Of a stretch of 64,000 bases of DNA, positions 43,774 to 51,892 are shown piece after piece. Below the pieces are notes generated by a model, which was not told the origin of the DNA, made no database searches, and saw only the letters and a program-made list of their open reading frames with translations. The DNA lies in assembly GCA_028278225.1 (NCBI GenBank), contig JANQEU010000075.1, positions 372,001 through 436,000 on the forward strand, written 5' to 3'. Both the position numbers and the translations under genes were made by a program. The stretch comes from Cyclobacteriaceae bacterium. Lineage in GTDB: Bacteria; Bacteroidota; Bacteroidia; Cytophagales; Cyclobacteriaceae. How positions within the stretch are numbered: position 1 is the first letter of the stretch; each line of letters starts with the position of its first letter.

Positions 43774-44508
43774 ATGAATATTAATTGCGTAATTGTGGAT
43801 GATGAAGCCCTGGCAAGAAAGGGCCTCGAGCAATATGTAAAGAAAATTGAGTTTTTGAAACTTGTTGGGATTTGTAAAAATGCCATGCAGGTCAATACTT
43901 TGATCAACGAGGAAAATATTGATCTTTTGTTCCTGGATATAGAAATGCCAATGATCTCCGGAATAGAATTTTTAAAATCCCTCAAGAGCACACCGAAGGT
44001 GATATTCACTACGGCGTATTCGGAATATGCTATCGACAGCTTTGAGTTTGACGTGGTTGACTATCTGGTTAAACCAATTTCATTTGAGCGTTTTCTGCAG
44101 GCGTCTAATAAAGCCTATCGGCAGATTGCAAGGGAAAAGCAAAAGGAACAAATTGTAAAAGAACCGGAAATTAAAGAAGAAGAGGATTTTATTTTCATCA
44201 AGGCGGATAACAGACTCGTAAAAGTCATGCTCAATGACATACTTTATGTCGAGTCAATGCAAAACTATATCCGGATCATCACCAAGTCAGAAAACCTGAT
44301 TACGCTTGTTCCGCTTAAGAAAATTCGTGAATTACTTCCGGAAAAGGATTTTATACAGATTCATAAATCATTCATTGTAGCAAAGAGCAAAGTGGAAGCC
44401 ATCTCAGGTAACCAGGTAGTAATTGGCGATCACAAAATCAAAATTGCCAGGACCTCAAGGGATGCAACGATCAAAGCTCTCACCGCAGAAAAAATATTGA
44501 AGAAGTAA
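43774..44508 (+). CDS. LytTR family response regulator
   Basis: A 244-residue regulator. The receiver domain has VDDEALARKGLEQ, the phosphoacceptor D55 in LLFLDIEMP, TTAYSEYAIDSFE and the conserved K in LVKPISFE; the C-terminal half is a LytTR DNA-binding domain (DFIFIKADNRLVKVMLNDI, YVESMQNYIRI, FIQIHKSFIVAKSKVEAI). ATG 43774 is preferred over the TTG three codons upstream because MNINCVIVDDE is the usual opening. It forms a two-component system with the preceding kinase, and likely targets are the divergent envelope operon and its own operon. Confidence 0.94.
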   Translation: MNINCVIVDDEALARKGLEQYVKKIEFLKLVGICKNAMQVNTLINEENIDLLFLDIEMPMISGIEFLKSLKSTPKVIFTTAYSEYAIDSFEFDVVDYLVKPISFERFLQASNKAYRQIAREKQKEQIVKEPEIKEEEDFIFIKADNRLVKVMLNDILYVESMQNYIRIITKSENLITLVPLKKIRELLPEKDFIQIHKSFIVAKSKVEAISGNQVVIGDHKIKIARTSRDATIKALTAEKILKK

Positions 44509-44632
44509 GCCTTATCGGGGCGGGCAACTGATATTCGACTCCAGGGCAATTGAATTAATCCAAATACACCAGAATGGTTTGGTATCATTATTGCGACGGA
44601 AATGATATCCACATCACCATTGTCTCATGTTC

Positions 44633-45109
44633 ATGAAAATTAATAGTTCTATATTCTTTGTGACCCCGTTTTTGATGCTCTTTTCCTGTAGTGAAAAGGA
44701 TTGTTGCATGCCAGCGGAAATTCCACCTGAAGAATGCTGCGTGCCATATGATGAAAGTTCGAGCATGGTAGGTGAATGGCATGTTTTCGAGTATGGTTAT
44801 TCTCCAGGCGCTGGTTATATTATTGAAGAAGTGCCTGAAGAGCCAGCGCAAGTCCTGCAATTTAAATCCGGTAACAAGTTTAGCTCCAATTATAAACAAC
44901 TTGTGAAATTCCATTACTATCTGATCCTGGATGATGGGTCACAAGGTTACATTTTGGCACTGTATGAGGAATTGCCCGAGGATACTGAAAACATTGACAC
45001 AAGAGACCTGGAACATAGCTATAGTATTGTGGATAAAGGAGATACTTTGGAATTGTGGTTTCGGTTTTGTATTGAAGGCTGTCATATAGGTCTGAAAAGG
45101 GTAGAGTGA
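44633..45109 (+). CDS. Cys-rich hypothetical lipoprotein
   Basis: About 158 residues. The ATG at 44633 gives MKINSSIFFVTPFLMLFSC, a lipoprotein signal with the lipobox at LFSC; an upstream ATG two codons earlier is also possible. The mature N-terminus is unusual: SEKDCCMPAEIPPEECCVPY contains two Cys-Cys doublets eleven residues apart. The rest is acidic and ends with FCIEGCHIGLKRVE, with two more cysteines. The central part (MVGEWHVFEYGYSPGAG, VLQFKSGNKFSS) resembles lipocalin-like domains of Bacteroidota lipoproteins. Function unknown. It stands alone between the regulator gene and the ATPase gene. Confidence 0.75.
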   Translation: MKINSSIFFVTPFLMLFSCSEKDCCMPAEIPPEECCVPYDESSSMVGEWHVFEYGYSPGAGYIIEEVPEEPAQVLQFKSGNKFSSNYKQLVKFHYYLILDDGSQGYILALYEELPEDTENIDTRDLEHSYSIVDKGDTLELWFRFCIEGCHIGLKRVE

Positions 45110-45144
45110 AATTGTTGAATACTTCTTACGAATAAATACGATTA

Positions 45145-45187
45145 TACTTTTGGTATAATACTTTTGGTATAATACCTTTGGTATAAT
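45145..45187 (+). promoter_or_regulatory. three tandem 14-bp repeats, each with a perfect -7 box
   Basis: The unit ACTTTTGGTATAAT occurs at 45146-45159 and 45160-45173, and as ACCTTTGGTATAAT at 45174-45187. With the preceding T each unit gives a perfect TAnnTTTG box: TACTTTTG at 45145 and 45159, TACCTTTG at 45173. The third copy runs into the ATG of the ATPase gene (45186). TTTG of the first unit lies 20 nt before the third box, the distance expected between -33 and -7 elements, so copies 1 and 3 together make a full promoter with an almost absent leader. ATTATAC...GTATAAT around the first copy also forms a dyad. Confidence 0.7.
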
Positions 45188-46319
45188 GAGTTTTAGCCAT
45201 CCAGGTACGCCCTTCCCGGTATCGGGGTATTACGGACCACAATATTTCTGTGATCGGGAGGAAGAGCTCAGTTGGCTTAGGCAGCAGGTCAATGGAAGTG
45301 TACCGGCTGTTATTATCGGGATCAGAAGATTGGGAAAGACGGGACTTATAAAGCATATGTTCCATCACATAGCTTCATCCAAAGTTCATCCCGTATTCGT
45401 TGATTTAATGGGAACAAGATCATTGCGTGATATGATCTCCCGTATTGGAGATGGCATTGCCGATGCATTTCCGGAAGACAACTATACGAAAGTCTGGAAA
45501 ATGCTAAGATCCCTGAGGCCGACGATGACTTTTGACCCGTTTGATGGCAGACCACAACTGGAATTTGACCTCAGGCATGAGGATGAGTCACTAAAAACAC
45601 TTGGTAGTCTGCTTAAACTTCTATCGGACCAAAAGAAGAAGGTTGTACTGGCTTTGGATGAGTTCCAGGAGATCGGAAAGTATCCTGAAGATACGGAATC
45701 CACCATACGTTCTGAAATGCAGCGTTATGCCGATATTCGCTACATTTTTTCCGGGAGCCAGACCCATATGCTCAGTCAGATGTTTACCGAAGGAACACGT
45801 CCGTTTTTCGGAGGTGCTCAAAAACTGTACCTGGAGAAACTTTCCACCGACCGATATGCCGGTTTTATCAAAAACCAATTTGAGAAGTACAAAAAGAAGA
45901 TTTCCAATGAAATAATTCAGGAAATAATTTCATGGACAGCGTGTCACACTTATTATGCTCAGTATGTATGCAATCAACTTTTTCTGCGCTCCGCGAAACA
46001 AGTACGGGAGGAAGATATGAAGGGGATTCAAAACGACCTGATGAAAACTTCAAGAATTGATTTTTTTCAGTTAAGGGATACATTAAGTTCGGGGCATTGG
46101 AAAATTCTGGTAGCAGCTGCCAGGGAAAAACAACTGAAGAATCCTACATCCGGAAAAATCATCAAGAAATATGATCTTGGCACTCCCAGGGCAGTCCAGA
46201 AAGGGATAGGTGTTTTGCTGGACAAACAGTATCTGTTTCAGGGATTAACTACAGAAAATGAGAAGTTCTTTCAATTGACAGATGTTTTTCTGATGAGATG
46301 GATCGACCAGAATATGTGA
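45186..46319 (+). CDS. ATPase_2-type P-loop ATPase (STAND-related)
   Basis: A 377-residue protein of the archaeal-type ATPase group (PF01637-like). It opens with a short FxxREEELxxL segment (YFCDREEELSWLRQQ), then Walker A GIRRLGKTG (about 44-52), Walker B KKVVLALDEFQEI (about 150-162) and the sensor segment RYIFSGSQTHML. The C-terminal ~120 residues are helical with a winged-helix look (GTPRAVQKGIGVLLDKQYLF). Members act as molecular switches, some in defence or toxin control, many unassigned. It lacks any effector or sensor domain. Its start codon is embedded in a three-copy promoter repeat, which is unlike the neighbours. Confidence 0.85.
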   Translation: MSFSHPGTPFPVSGYYGPQYFCDREEELSWLRQQVNGSVPAVIIGIRRLGKTGLIKHMFHHIASSKVHPVFVDLMGTRSLRDMISRIGDGIADAFPEDNYTKVWKMLRSLRPTMTFDPFDGRPQLEFDLRHEDESLKTLGSLLKLLSDQKKKVVLALDEFQEIGKYPEDTESTIRSEMQRYADIRYIFSGSQTHMLSQMFTEGTRPFFGGAQKLYLEKLSTDRYAGFIKNQFEKYKKKISNEIIQEIISWTACHTYYAQYVCNQLFLRSAKQVREEDMKGIQNDLMKTSRIDFFQLRDTLSSGHWKILVAAAREKQLKNPTSGKIIKKYDLGTPRAVQKGIGVLLDKQYLFQGLTTENEKFFQLTDVFLMRWIDQNM

Positions 46320-46328
46320 TCTCTGTAT

Positions 46329-46979
46329 TTACTGATTCTCCACGAAAACGTAAGAGATAATATTGGCCCCCATTCTGAGCGCCTGCTGCCTCAATTGTTC
46401 AGGATCGTTGTAAACTGACTGATCTTCCCAGCCATTTCCAAGGTCGCATTCGTAGGAATAAAACACTACCAATCGCCCTTCATGAATAATGCCAAATCCC
46501 TGTGGAGGCTTGCCATCATGTTCATGTACCTTGGGAAGTCCGTCATTAAAATGGTATTTCTGGTGGTAGATCGGGTGATCGAACGGGACTTCAACAAATT
46601 CCCTTTCCGGAAATATCTTTTTGATCTCAAGCCGGATAAAGGGATCAAGGCCATAATTGTCATCAATATGCAAAAAGCCTCCTGAAACCAGGTATTTTCG
46701 GAGATTCTCCGCCTGATCATCACTAAATACAACATTTCCGTGGCCTGTCATATACACATATGGATAGAGGAATAGATCAGGACTGCCAACCTCGACAATA
46801 TCTTCGTTCCTGTAAATATTTGTTCCCAGGTTTTCATTGCAGAATTTGATGAGGTTTGGTAAAGCAGTTTTATTGGCATACCAATCTCCACCACCATCAT
46901 ATTTCAGTTTAGCCAACTTCAATGGCTGTGAAAAAGTCAGCACAGGGAGCAGCAACAGTATGAGCAGGACATTTTTCAT
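46329..46979 (-). CDS. DUF4159 domain protein, secreted
   Basis: A 216-residue protein with a signal peptide (MKNVLLILLLLPVLTFSQ). The rest is one DUF4159 domain: KLAKLKYDGGGDWYANKTAL, the strand-turn YVYMTGHGNVVFSDDQAE, GGFLHIDDNYG and a late segment GRLVVFYSYECDLGNGWED. The domain has a flavodoxin-like or glutamine amidotransferase-like fold, but no catalytic cysteine stands out. It follows the HAD gene by 8 bp as the last gene of a three-gene unit. Function unknown; the convergent ATPase gene ends 9 bp away. Confidence 0.9.
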   Translation of the reverse strand: MKNVLLILLLLPVLTFSQPLKLAKLKYDGGGDWYANKTALPNLIKFCNENLGTNIYRNEDIVEVGSPDLFLYPYVYMTGHGNVVFSDDQAENLRKYLVSGGFLHIDDNYGLDPFIRLEIKKIFPEREFVEVPFDHPIYHQKYHFNDGLPKVHEHDGKPPQGFGIIHEGRLVVFYSYECDLGNGWEDQSVYNDPEQLRQQALRMGANIISYVFVENQ

Positions 46980-46987
46980 ACCATACT

Positions 46988-47638
46988 TTAACCGATTAAC
47001 TGTGCAATTTGTTCAATAGATATTGATTTGAAGTCATCAACAATCATATCAGCATCCAGATCAGACCGGTCATGGGAAGTCGCAACACCAATGACTTTTG
47101 ATCCCGAGGCTTTTCCGGCCTGGATCCCTAACACGGCATCCTCAAACACAACACATCTGTTGTTGGGTAGTCCGATTGCTGCAGCACATTTTTGATAAAT
47201 TTCAGGATCCGGTTTCCCCCGGGTAACCGCGCTTTCATCCAATATATCTGTGAAATAATGTCTGATCCCTGTCCCGTTCATGATGTATTTGACGTTTTCG
47301 CTGGGCGCGCTGGTACCAATGACCATTGGAATATTCAGTTTGTTAGCATCTGAAAGTAATTTGAGAAGACCGGTAGTAGGGGAAATATACGGTTGATAGA
47401 GTTCCCTGTAAACGCGTTCTTTTTCAAGTCCTATTTCACGTATTTTTTCCGGCGTCAGGGAGTCATCGAGAACATGCGCCACAATTTCATTTAATGTTCT
47501 GCCGTTCATACGATCCCTGTAGTGTATGGCATCCAAATGCTTACCATGTCGCTCATATACGACCTGCCAGGCCCGGAAATGGTAATGATTGTTGTTCACA
47601 ATCACACCGTCCATGTCAAATATCAATCCAATGTTCAT
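46988..47638 (-). CDS. HAD-superfamily hydrolase, beta-phosphoglucomutase-like
   Basis: A 216-residue HAD protein with the nucleophile motif FDMDGVIVNN (7-16), GTSAPSENVKYIM (motif II, T or S in GTSAP), K in RGKPDPEIYQ and the acidic motif VFEDAVLGIQAG. The alpha-helical cap starts after the first motif (HYHFRAWQVVYERHGK), as in beta-phosphoglucomutases and sugar phosphatases. It lies 3 bp after the GH63 glucosidase gene, and a role in handling the sugar phosphate released from a storage or compatible-solute sugar is plausible. Phosphatase versus mutase cannot be decided from sequence alone. Confidence 0.85.
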   Translation of the reverse strand: MNIGLIFDMDGVIVNNNHYHFRAWQVVYERHGKHLDAIHYRDRMNGRTLNEIVAHVLDDSLTPEKIREIGLEKERVYRELYQPYISPTTGLLKLLSDANKLNIPMVIGTSAPSENVKYIMNGTGIRHYFTDILDESAVTRGKPDPEIYQKCAAAIGLPNNRCVVFEDAVLGIQAGKASGSKVIGVATSHDRSDLDADMIVDDFKSISIEQIAQLIG

Positions 47639-47641
47639 TTA

Positions 47642-50278
47642 CTAATCCGACTCATTGTCTGAAGCCTTAAAAATGATCTCAGCTACGAGACCGGTCCACC
47701 CAGTCTGATGAGATGCCCCAAGTCCGAAGCCATTGTCGCCGTGAAAGTATTCATAAAATAGTATGTAATCTTTGAAATGCGGATCTTTTTGGAGTTTCTC
47801 AATGCTTCCATATACCGGCCTTTCCCCTTTCGTATCTTTCAGAAAAATGGACACCAGACGATCACTGATCTCCCTGGCTATTTCCTTCAGGTTTTCGTAT
47901 TTTCCACTTCCGGTAGGGAATTCGACTTTGAATTCCTCTCCATAGTATTGATGAAATTTTAATAATGACTCGATCAACAAAAAATTCACAGGGAACCACA
48001 CGGGTCCTCTCCAATTCGAGTTTCCACCAAAAAAGGATGAATCGGACTCACCGGGAAGATATTTTACCTCCATGATCTCATCGTCCACTTCAAACCGGTA
48101 GGGGTGTTTCAGATGATATTTTGACAGTGCCCGAACACCATATTTTGAAAGGAATTCTTCTTCGCTAAGCATTTTCTCCAGGACTTTCTTGATTCTGAAC
48201 CCTCTCATGATACTCAAAAGCCTGCGATGTTCGATTCCCTGTTCCTCGAATCTCGAAACGAGGGAGGATAGCTCAGGTCTTTCTTTTAAGAAGAACTCGA
48301 GCCTTTCCCTGAATCTGCCAAGTGATTTGTAAGTCTCGGAATTTAATATTTCCACCGCATACAGGGGAATCAGCCCTACCATGGATCTGACTTTCAACTG
48401 TTGATTTTGTACTTCGGGCGTATGAATAACATCATAATAGAAATTATCACCCTCGTCCCACAGGTCTACATTGTCAATCCCTATGCTGTTCATGGCTCCA
48501 CCTATGTACAGGAAGTGCTCAAAAAACTTGATAGCCATGTCCTGGTACAAATCAAACTTCAGGGACAGATCCAGTGCGATCTTGAGCATGTTTAATGCAA
48601 ACATGGCCATCCAGCTCGTACTGTCCGCTTGTTCAAGGTGGGCATGTTCTACGATCGGGTGGTTTCGGTCAAAGACGCCGATGTTGTCCAGTCCGAGAAA
48701 CCCGCCTTCGAAAACATTGTTGCCATTTTCGTCTTTCCGGTTTACCCACCAGGTAAAATTCAGCAGCAGCTTATGAAAAGCACTTTGCAGAAAGTTGTAA
48801 TCTCCCTCACCGCTATTCATTTTCTTGTCGATAGAAAATACTTCCAGCACTGCCCATGCATGGACCGGTGGATTCACATCACTGAAATTCCATTCATAAG
48901 CTGGAATCTGTCCATTTGGATGCAGATATCTTTCGCTTAGAAGAAGAAGCAATTGATCTTTGGCAAAATCCGGATCGATCCGGGCAATCGGAATGGTATG
49001 GAAAGCAAGATCCCAGGCAGCGTACCATGGATATTCCCATTTGTCAGGCATGCTGATCACATTGTAGTTAAACATATGTTGCCATTCCGTGTTCCTTCCT
49101 TCCTTTCTTACGGAAGGGGGGGAATGCCTCCCCGGATCTCCATGGATCCACTTTTTTACATTGTAGTAATAAAACTGCTTGTTCCACATCATACCTGCAA
49201 ACCCCTGCCTTTGAATTGATTTCAATTCCTCCGTAAGCACAGTTTTCTGAACGGTATGGTAAAATTCATCAGCCTCTTCCTTTCGCTGACGGAAAATTTC
49301 ATCGTAGTCATCCCAGGGTGTTAGTAAGCAGGTTTTGGTAAATCTGACACGGACCGTCTTGCTTTGTCCGGGGGGAATTTTTAAACGATAAACGCCCGAC
49401 GCTTTTGTGCCCTGGTTCCTGGGATCAACGGTTTTCCTGCCTTGAATGATATAGTCATTTATTCCGTCCTTGGGGTATTCCTCAATGTTTTTGGCTCCAT
49501 AAAGTTTTTCCCGGTTTGTCTCATTGTTACAGAAGACCACCTCATCCATCTGATCGAAATACATGAAATATTCTCCCAGCAAGTGATGTTCGATTTTTAA
49601 TCGAAATGGTGCGTCAAGTCTTATGAGTGGCTTAACCCGATCTCTTCCGGATGACCAGGTGTTTCTCAACCAAAGTGTTGGAAGAATCACAATTTCAGCT
49701 TCCTCATCACCACGGTTGCAGACCTCAGCGGTAAACAGGAAATCTTCGGGACTGTTCTTTGCATAACTCAGGAAAATATCGAAATATTCATCTTTGTCAA
49801 ATATACCGGTATCGAATATTTCATATTCAGGATCTTTTTTGGTTCTTGTTTTATTTTCCTCTACAAGAGCCTTATATGGAAATTCATTTTGAGGATACTT
49901 GTAAAGCATTCTCATGAAAGAATGGGTAGGGGTACTGTCGAGATAGTAATACAGTTCCTTGACATCCTCCCCATGGTTACCCTCATAGCTGGTCAAACCA
50001 AACAATCGTTCCTTCAGAATGGGATCTCTCCCGTTCCAGAATGCCCATGCGAAACAGACCCTTTGATCTCCGTTGCAAAAACCGCCTATCCCGTCTTCTC
50101 CCCAGCGGTAGGCCTTGCTCCTTGATTGTTCATGTACCAGACTTTCCCACACATTCCCATCCTCAGAGTAATCCTCACGGACTGTAGCCCACTGTCTTTC
50201 AGATAAATACGGCCCCCAGGATTTCCACTTGATCCCCTCCCGATCTTCCCTTAAACGATCGTGTTCTTTAGTATGCAT
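47642..50278 (-). CDS. GH63-type glucosidase (MGH1-like)
   Basis: An 878-residue cytoplasmic enzyme without signal peptide. The N-terminal beta-domain starts with LREDREGIKWKSWGPYLSER, a hallmark of bacterial MGH1/GH63-like glucosidases; the rest is an (alpha/alpha)6 barrel with WEYPWYAAWDLAFH, SDVNPPVHAWAVLEVF, STSWMAMFALNML and NWRGPVWFPVNFLL. These enzymes release glucose from disaccharide-type substrates such as mannosyl- or glucosylglycerate and related compatible solutes. It heads an operon with a beta-phosphoglucomutase-like HAD gene. Catalytic residues are Asp in AAWDLAF and likely a late Glu; both regions look intact. Confidence 0.9.
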   Translation of the reverse strand: MHTKEHDRLREDREGIKWKSWGPYLSERQWATVREDYSEDGNVWESLVHEQSRSKAYRWGEDGIGGFCNGDQRVCFAWAFWNGRDPILKERLFGLTSYEGNHGEDVKELYYYLDSTPTHSFMRMLYKYPQNEFPYKALVEENKTRTKKDPEYEIFDTGIFDKDEYFDIFLSYAKNSPEDFLFTAEVCNRGDEEAEIVILPTLWLRNTWSSGRDRVKPLIRLDAPFRLKIEHHLLGEYFMYFDQMDEVVFCNNETNREKLYGAKNIEEYPKDGINDYIIQGRKTVDPRNQGTKASGVYRLKIPPGQSKTVRVRFTKTCLLTPWDDYDEIFRQRKEEADEFYHTVQKTVLTEELKSIQRQGFAGMMWNKQFYYYNVKKWIHGDPGRHSPPSVRKEGRNTEWQHMFNYNVISMPDKWEYPWYAAWDLAFHTIPIARIDPDFAKDQLLLLLSERYLHPNGQIPAYEWNFSDVNPPVHAWAVLEVFSIDKKMNSGEGDYNFLQSAFHKLLLNFTWWVNRKDENGNNVFEGGFLGLDNIGVFDRNHPIVEHAHLEQADSTSWMAMFALNMLKIALDLSLKFDLYQDMAIKFFEHFLYIGGAMNSIGIDNVDLWDEGDNFYYDVIHTPEVQNQQLKVRSMVGLIPLYAVEILNSETYKSLGRFRERLEFFLKERPELSSLVSRFEEQGIEHRRLLSIMRGFRIKKVLEKMLSEEEFLSKYGVRALSKYHLKHPYRFEVDDEIMEVKYLPGESDSSFFGGNSNWRGPVWFPVNFLLIESLLKFHQYYGEEFKVEFPTGSGKYENLKEIAREISDRLVSIFLKDTKGERPVYGSIEKLQKDPHFKDYILFYEYFHGDNGFGLGASHQTGWTGLVAEIIFKASDNESD

Positions 50279-50353
50279 ATTTTTGGAAGGGCGCTAAGGA
50301 AATGAAAAATCCTGTAATTTCAAACAGGGGGTAGGTCACTTCTTTTATTCTAC

Positions 50354-50361
50354 TAATTTTG
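50354..50361 (+). promoter_or_regulatory. -7 promoter box of guaA
   Basis: TAATTTTG matches TAnnTTTG perfectly and ends 4 nt before the guaA ATG. Transcription would start at or next to the start codon, so guaA may have a leaderless message. A matching -33 TTTG was not seen. Confidence 0.5.
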
Positions 50362-50365
50362 CGCC

Positions 50366-51892
50366 ATGTCAGAGAAAATTCTCATCCTTGATTTTGGTGG
50401 GCAATACACCCAGTTAATTGCCAGAAGAGTTCGTGAATTAAACGTTTACTGTGAGATCCATCCATTTAATCATTACCCTCAAATCGATGAAACTATCAAG
50501 GGAATAATTCTTTCGGGAAGTCCCTGTTCCGTCCTGGATGAAGGAGCTCCTGATCTTGATATTCTGGCATTGGAAAACCGGCCGATACTAGGCATTTGCT
50601 ATGGGGCGCAGCTTCTGGCAAGCAAGCACGGAGGTAAGGTAACTCCCTCTGCACATCGCGAGTATGGAAGGGCTAATTTGACAAAAATTGATTCTCATTT
50701 CGAGTTACTGAAGGAGGTGGATTCCGGAAGTCAGATATGGATGTCTCATGGCGATACGATTACGGACCTGCCAAAAGACCTCATACCCATAGCATCCACT
50801 GAAAGTATCCCTGTGGCTGCCTACAAGGTGCAGGACCGCCCGATTTACGGAATCCAGTTTCATCCGGAAGTAACCCATACCCTTCAGGGCAAAGAGGTTC
50901 TGAGAAATTTTGTTGTACATATCTGCGGAACACAACAAGACTGGACTTCCGAGATTTTCGCAGAAAGCACCATTAAGGACCTGAAGGACAGACTTGGGGA
51001 TGACAAAGTTGTTCTTGGTTTGTCGGGAGGAGTGGATTCGAGTGTGGCGGCTACACTCATACACAGGGCCATTGGAAACAACCTGTATTGTATATTTGTA
51101 GACAATGGTTTGCTTAGGAAAAATGAATTTGATCTTGTATTGGAATCCTATAAAGGCCTTGGTCTGAATGTCACAGGAGTAGACGCCAGTCCCAAGTTTT
51201 ATGCTGCCTTAAAAGGAATTGTGGAGCCGGAAAAAAAGCGAAAAGCCATAGGAAAGGTTTTCATAGATGTTTTTGATGAGGAAGCCCACAAAATTGAAGA
51301 TGTGAAATGGTTGGGTCAGGGCACAATTTATCCGGACGTCATCGAATCTGTCTCCGTAAAAGGGCCATCGGTTACAATTAAATCTCATCATAATGTTGGC
51401 GGATTACCGGAAAAAATGAAATTGAAAGTGGTTGAGCCACTAAATACCCTGTTCAAGGATGAAGTAAGGAATGTTGGCCGTTCACTTGGGATTCCCGATC
51501 AGATCCTGGGGAGGCATCCGTTTCCGGGACCGGGTCTTGGAATTCGAATTTTAAGCGATATCACGCCCGAGAAAGTTACGATCCTGCAGGAGGTAGATCA
51601 CATTTTTGTCGAAGGATTAAAGGCACATGGATTGTATGACGACGTGTGGCAGGCTGCAGCCATTCTGCTTCCCGTTCAGTCAGTGGGGGTGATGGGAGAT
51701 GAGCGAACATATGAAAACGTGATTGCCTTGAGGGCAGTTGCAAGCCTGGACGGCATGACAGCGGATTGGTGTCATTTACCTTACGAATTTCTCGGAGATG
51801 TATCCAATCAGATAATAAATAAGGTAAAAGGGGTGAATCGTGTGGTTTATGACATATCTTCGAAACCACCGGCTACTATCGAATGGGAATAA
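50366..51892 (+). CDS. guaA: GMP synthase, glutamine-hydrolysing
   Basis: A 508-residue enzyme of normal length. The class I glutamine amidotransferase domain has [17 protein letters not shown] at the start and the nucleophile Cys in [10 protein letters not shown], with the His/Glu pair in QFHPEVTH; the ATP pyrophosphatase domain has the PP-loop [11 protein letters not shown], and the dimerisation domain ends with [19 protein letters not shown]. It makes GMP from XMP, ATP and glutamine in purine synthesis. It is followed by a binding-protein gene with a 10-bp overlap (ATGGGAATAA), and an unusually close -7 box stands before its start. Confidence 0.98.
   Translation: MSEKILILDFGGQYTQLIARRVRELNVYCEIHPFNHYPQIDETIKGIILSGSPCSVLDEGAPDLDILALENRPILGICYGAQLLASKHGGKVTPSAHREYGRANLTKIDSHFELLKEVDSGSQIWMSHGDTITDLPKDLIPIASTESIPVAAYKVQDRPIYGIQFHPEVTHTLQGKEVLRNFVVHICGTQQDWTSEIFAESTIKDLKDRLGDDKVVLGLSGGVDSSVAATLIHRAIGNNLYCIFVDNGLLRKNEFDLVLESYKGLGLNVTGVDASPKFYAALKGIVEPEKKRKAIGKVFIDVFDEEAHKIEDVKWLGQGTIYPDVIESVSVKGPSVTIKSHHNVGGLPEKMKLKVVEPLNTLFKDEVRNVGRSLGIPDQILGRHPFPGPGLGIRILSDITPEKVTILQEVDHIFVEGLKAHGLYDDVWQAAAILLPVQSVGVMGDERTYENVIALRAVASLDGMTADWCHLPYEFLGDVSNQIINKVKGVNRVVYDISSKPPATIEWE

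Noticed and set aside
45145-45187. Short tandem repeat considered as a CRISPR-like array
   Set aside because: Units are 14 bp with no spacers and no cas genes nearby; promoter boxes explain it better.
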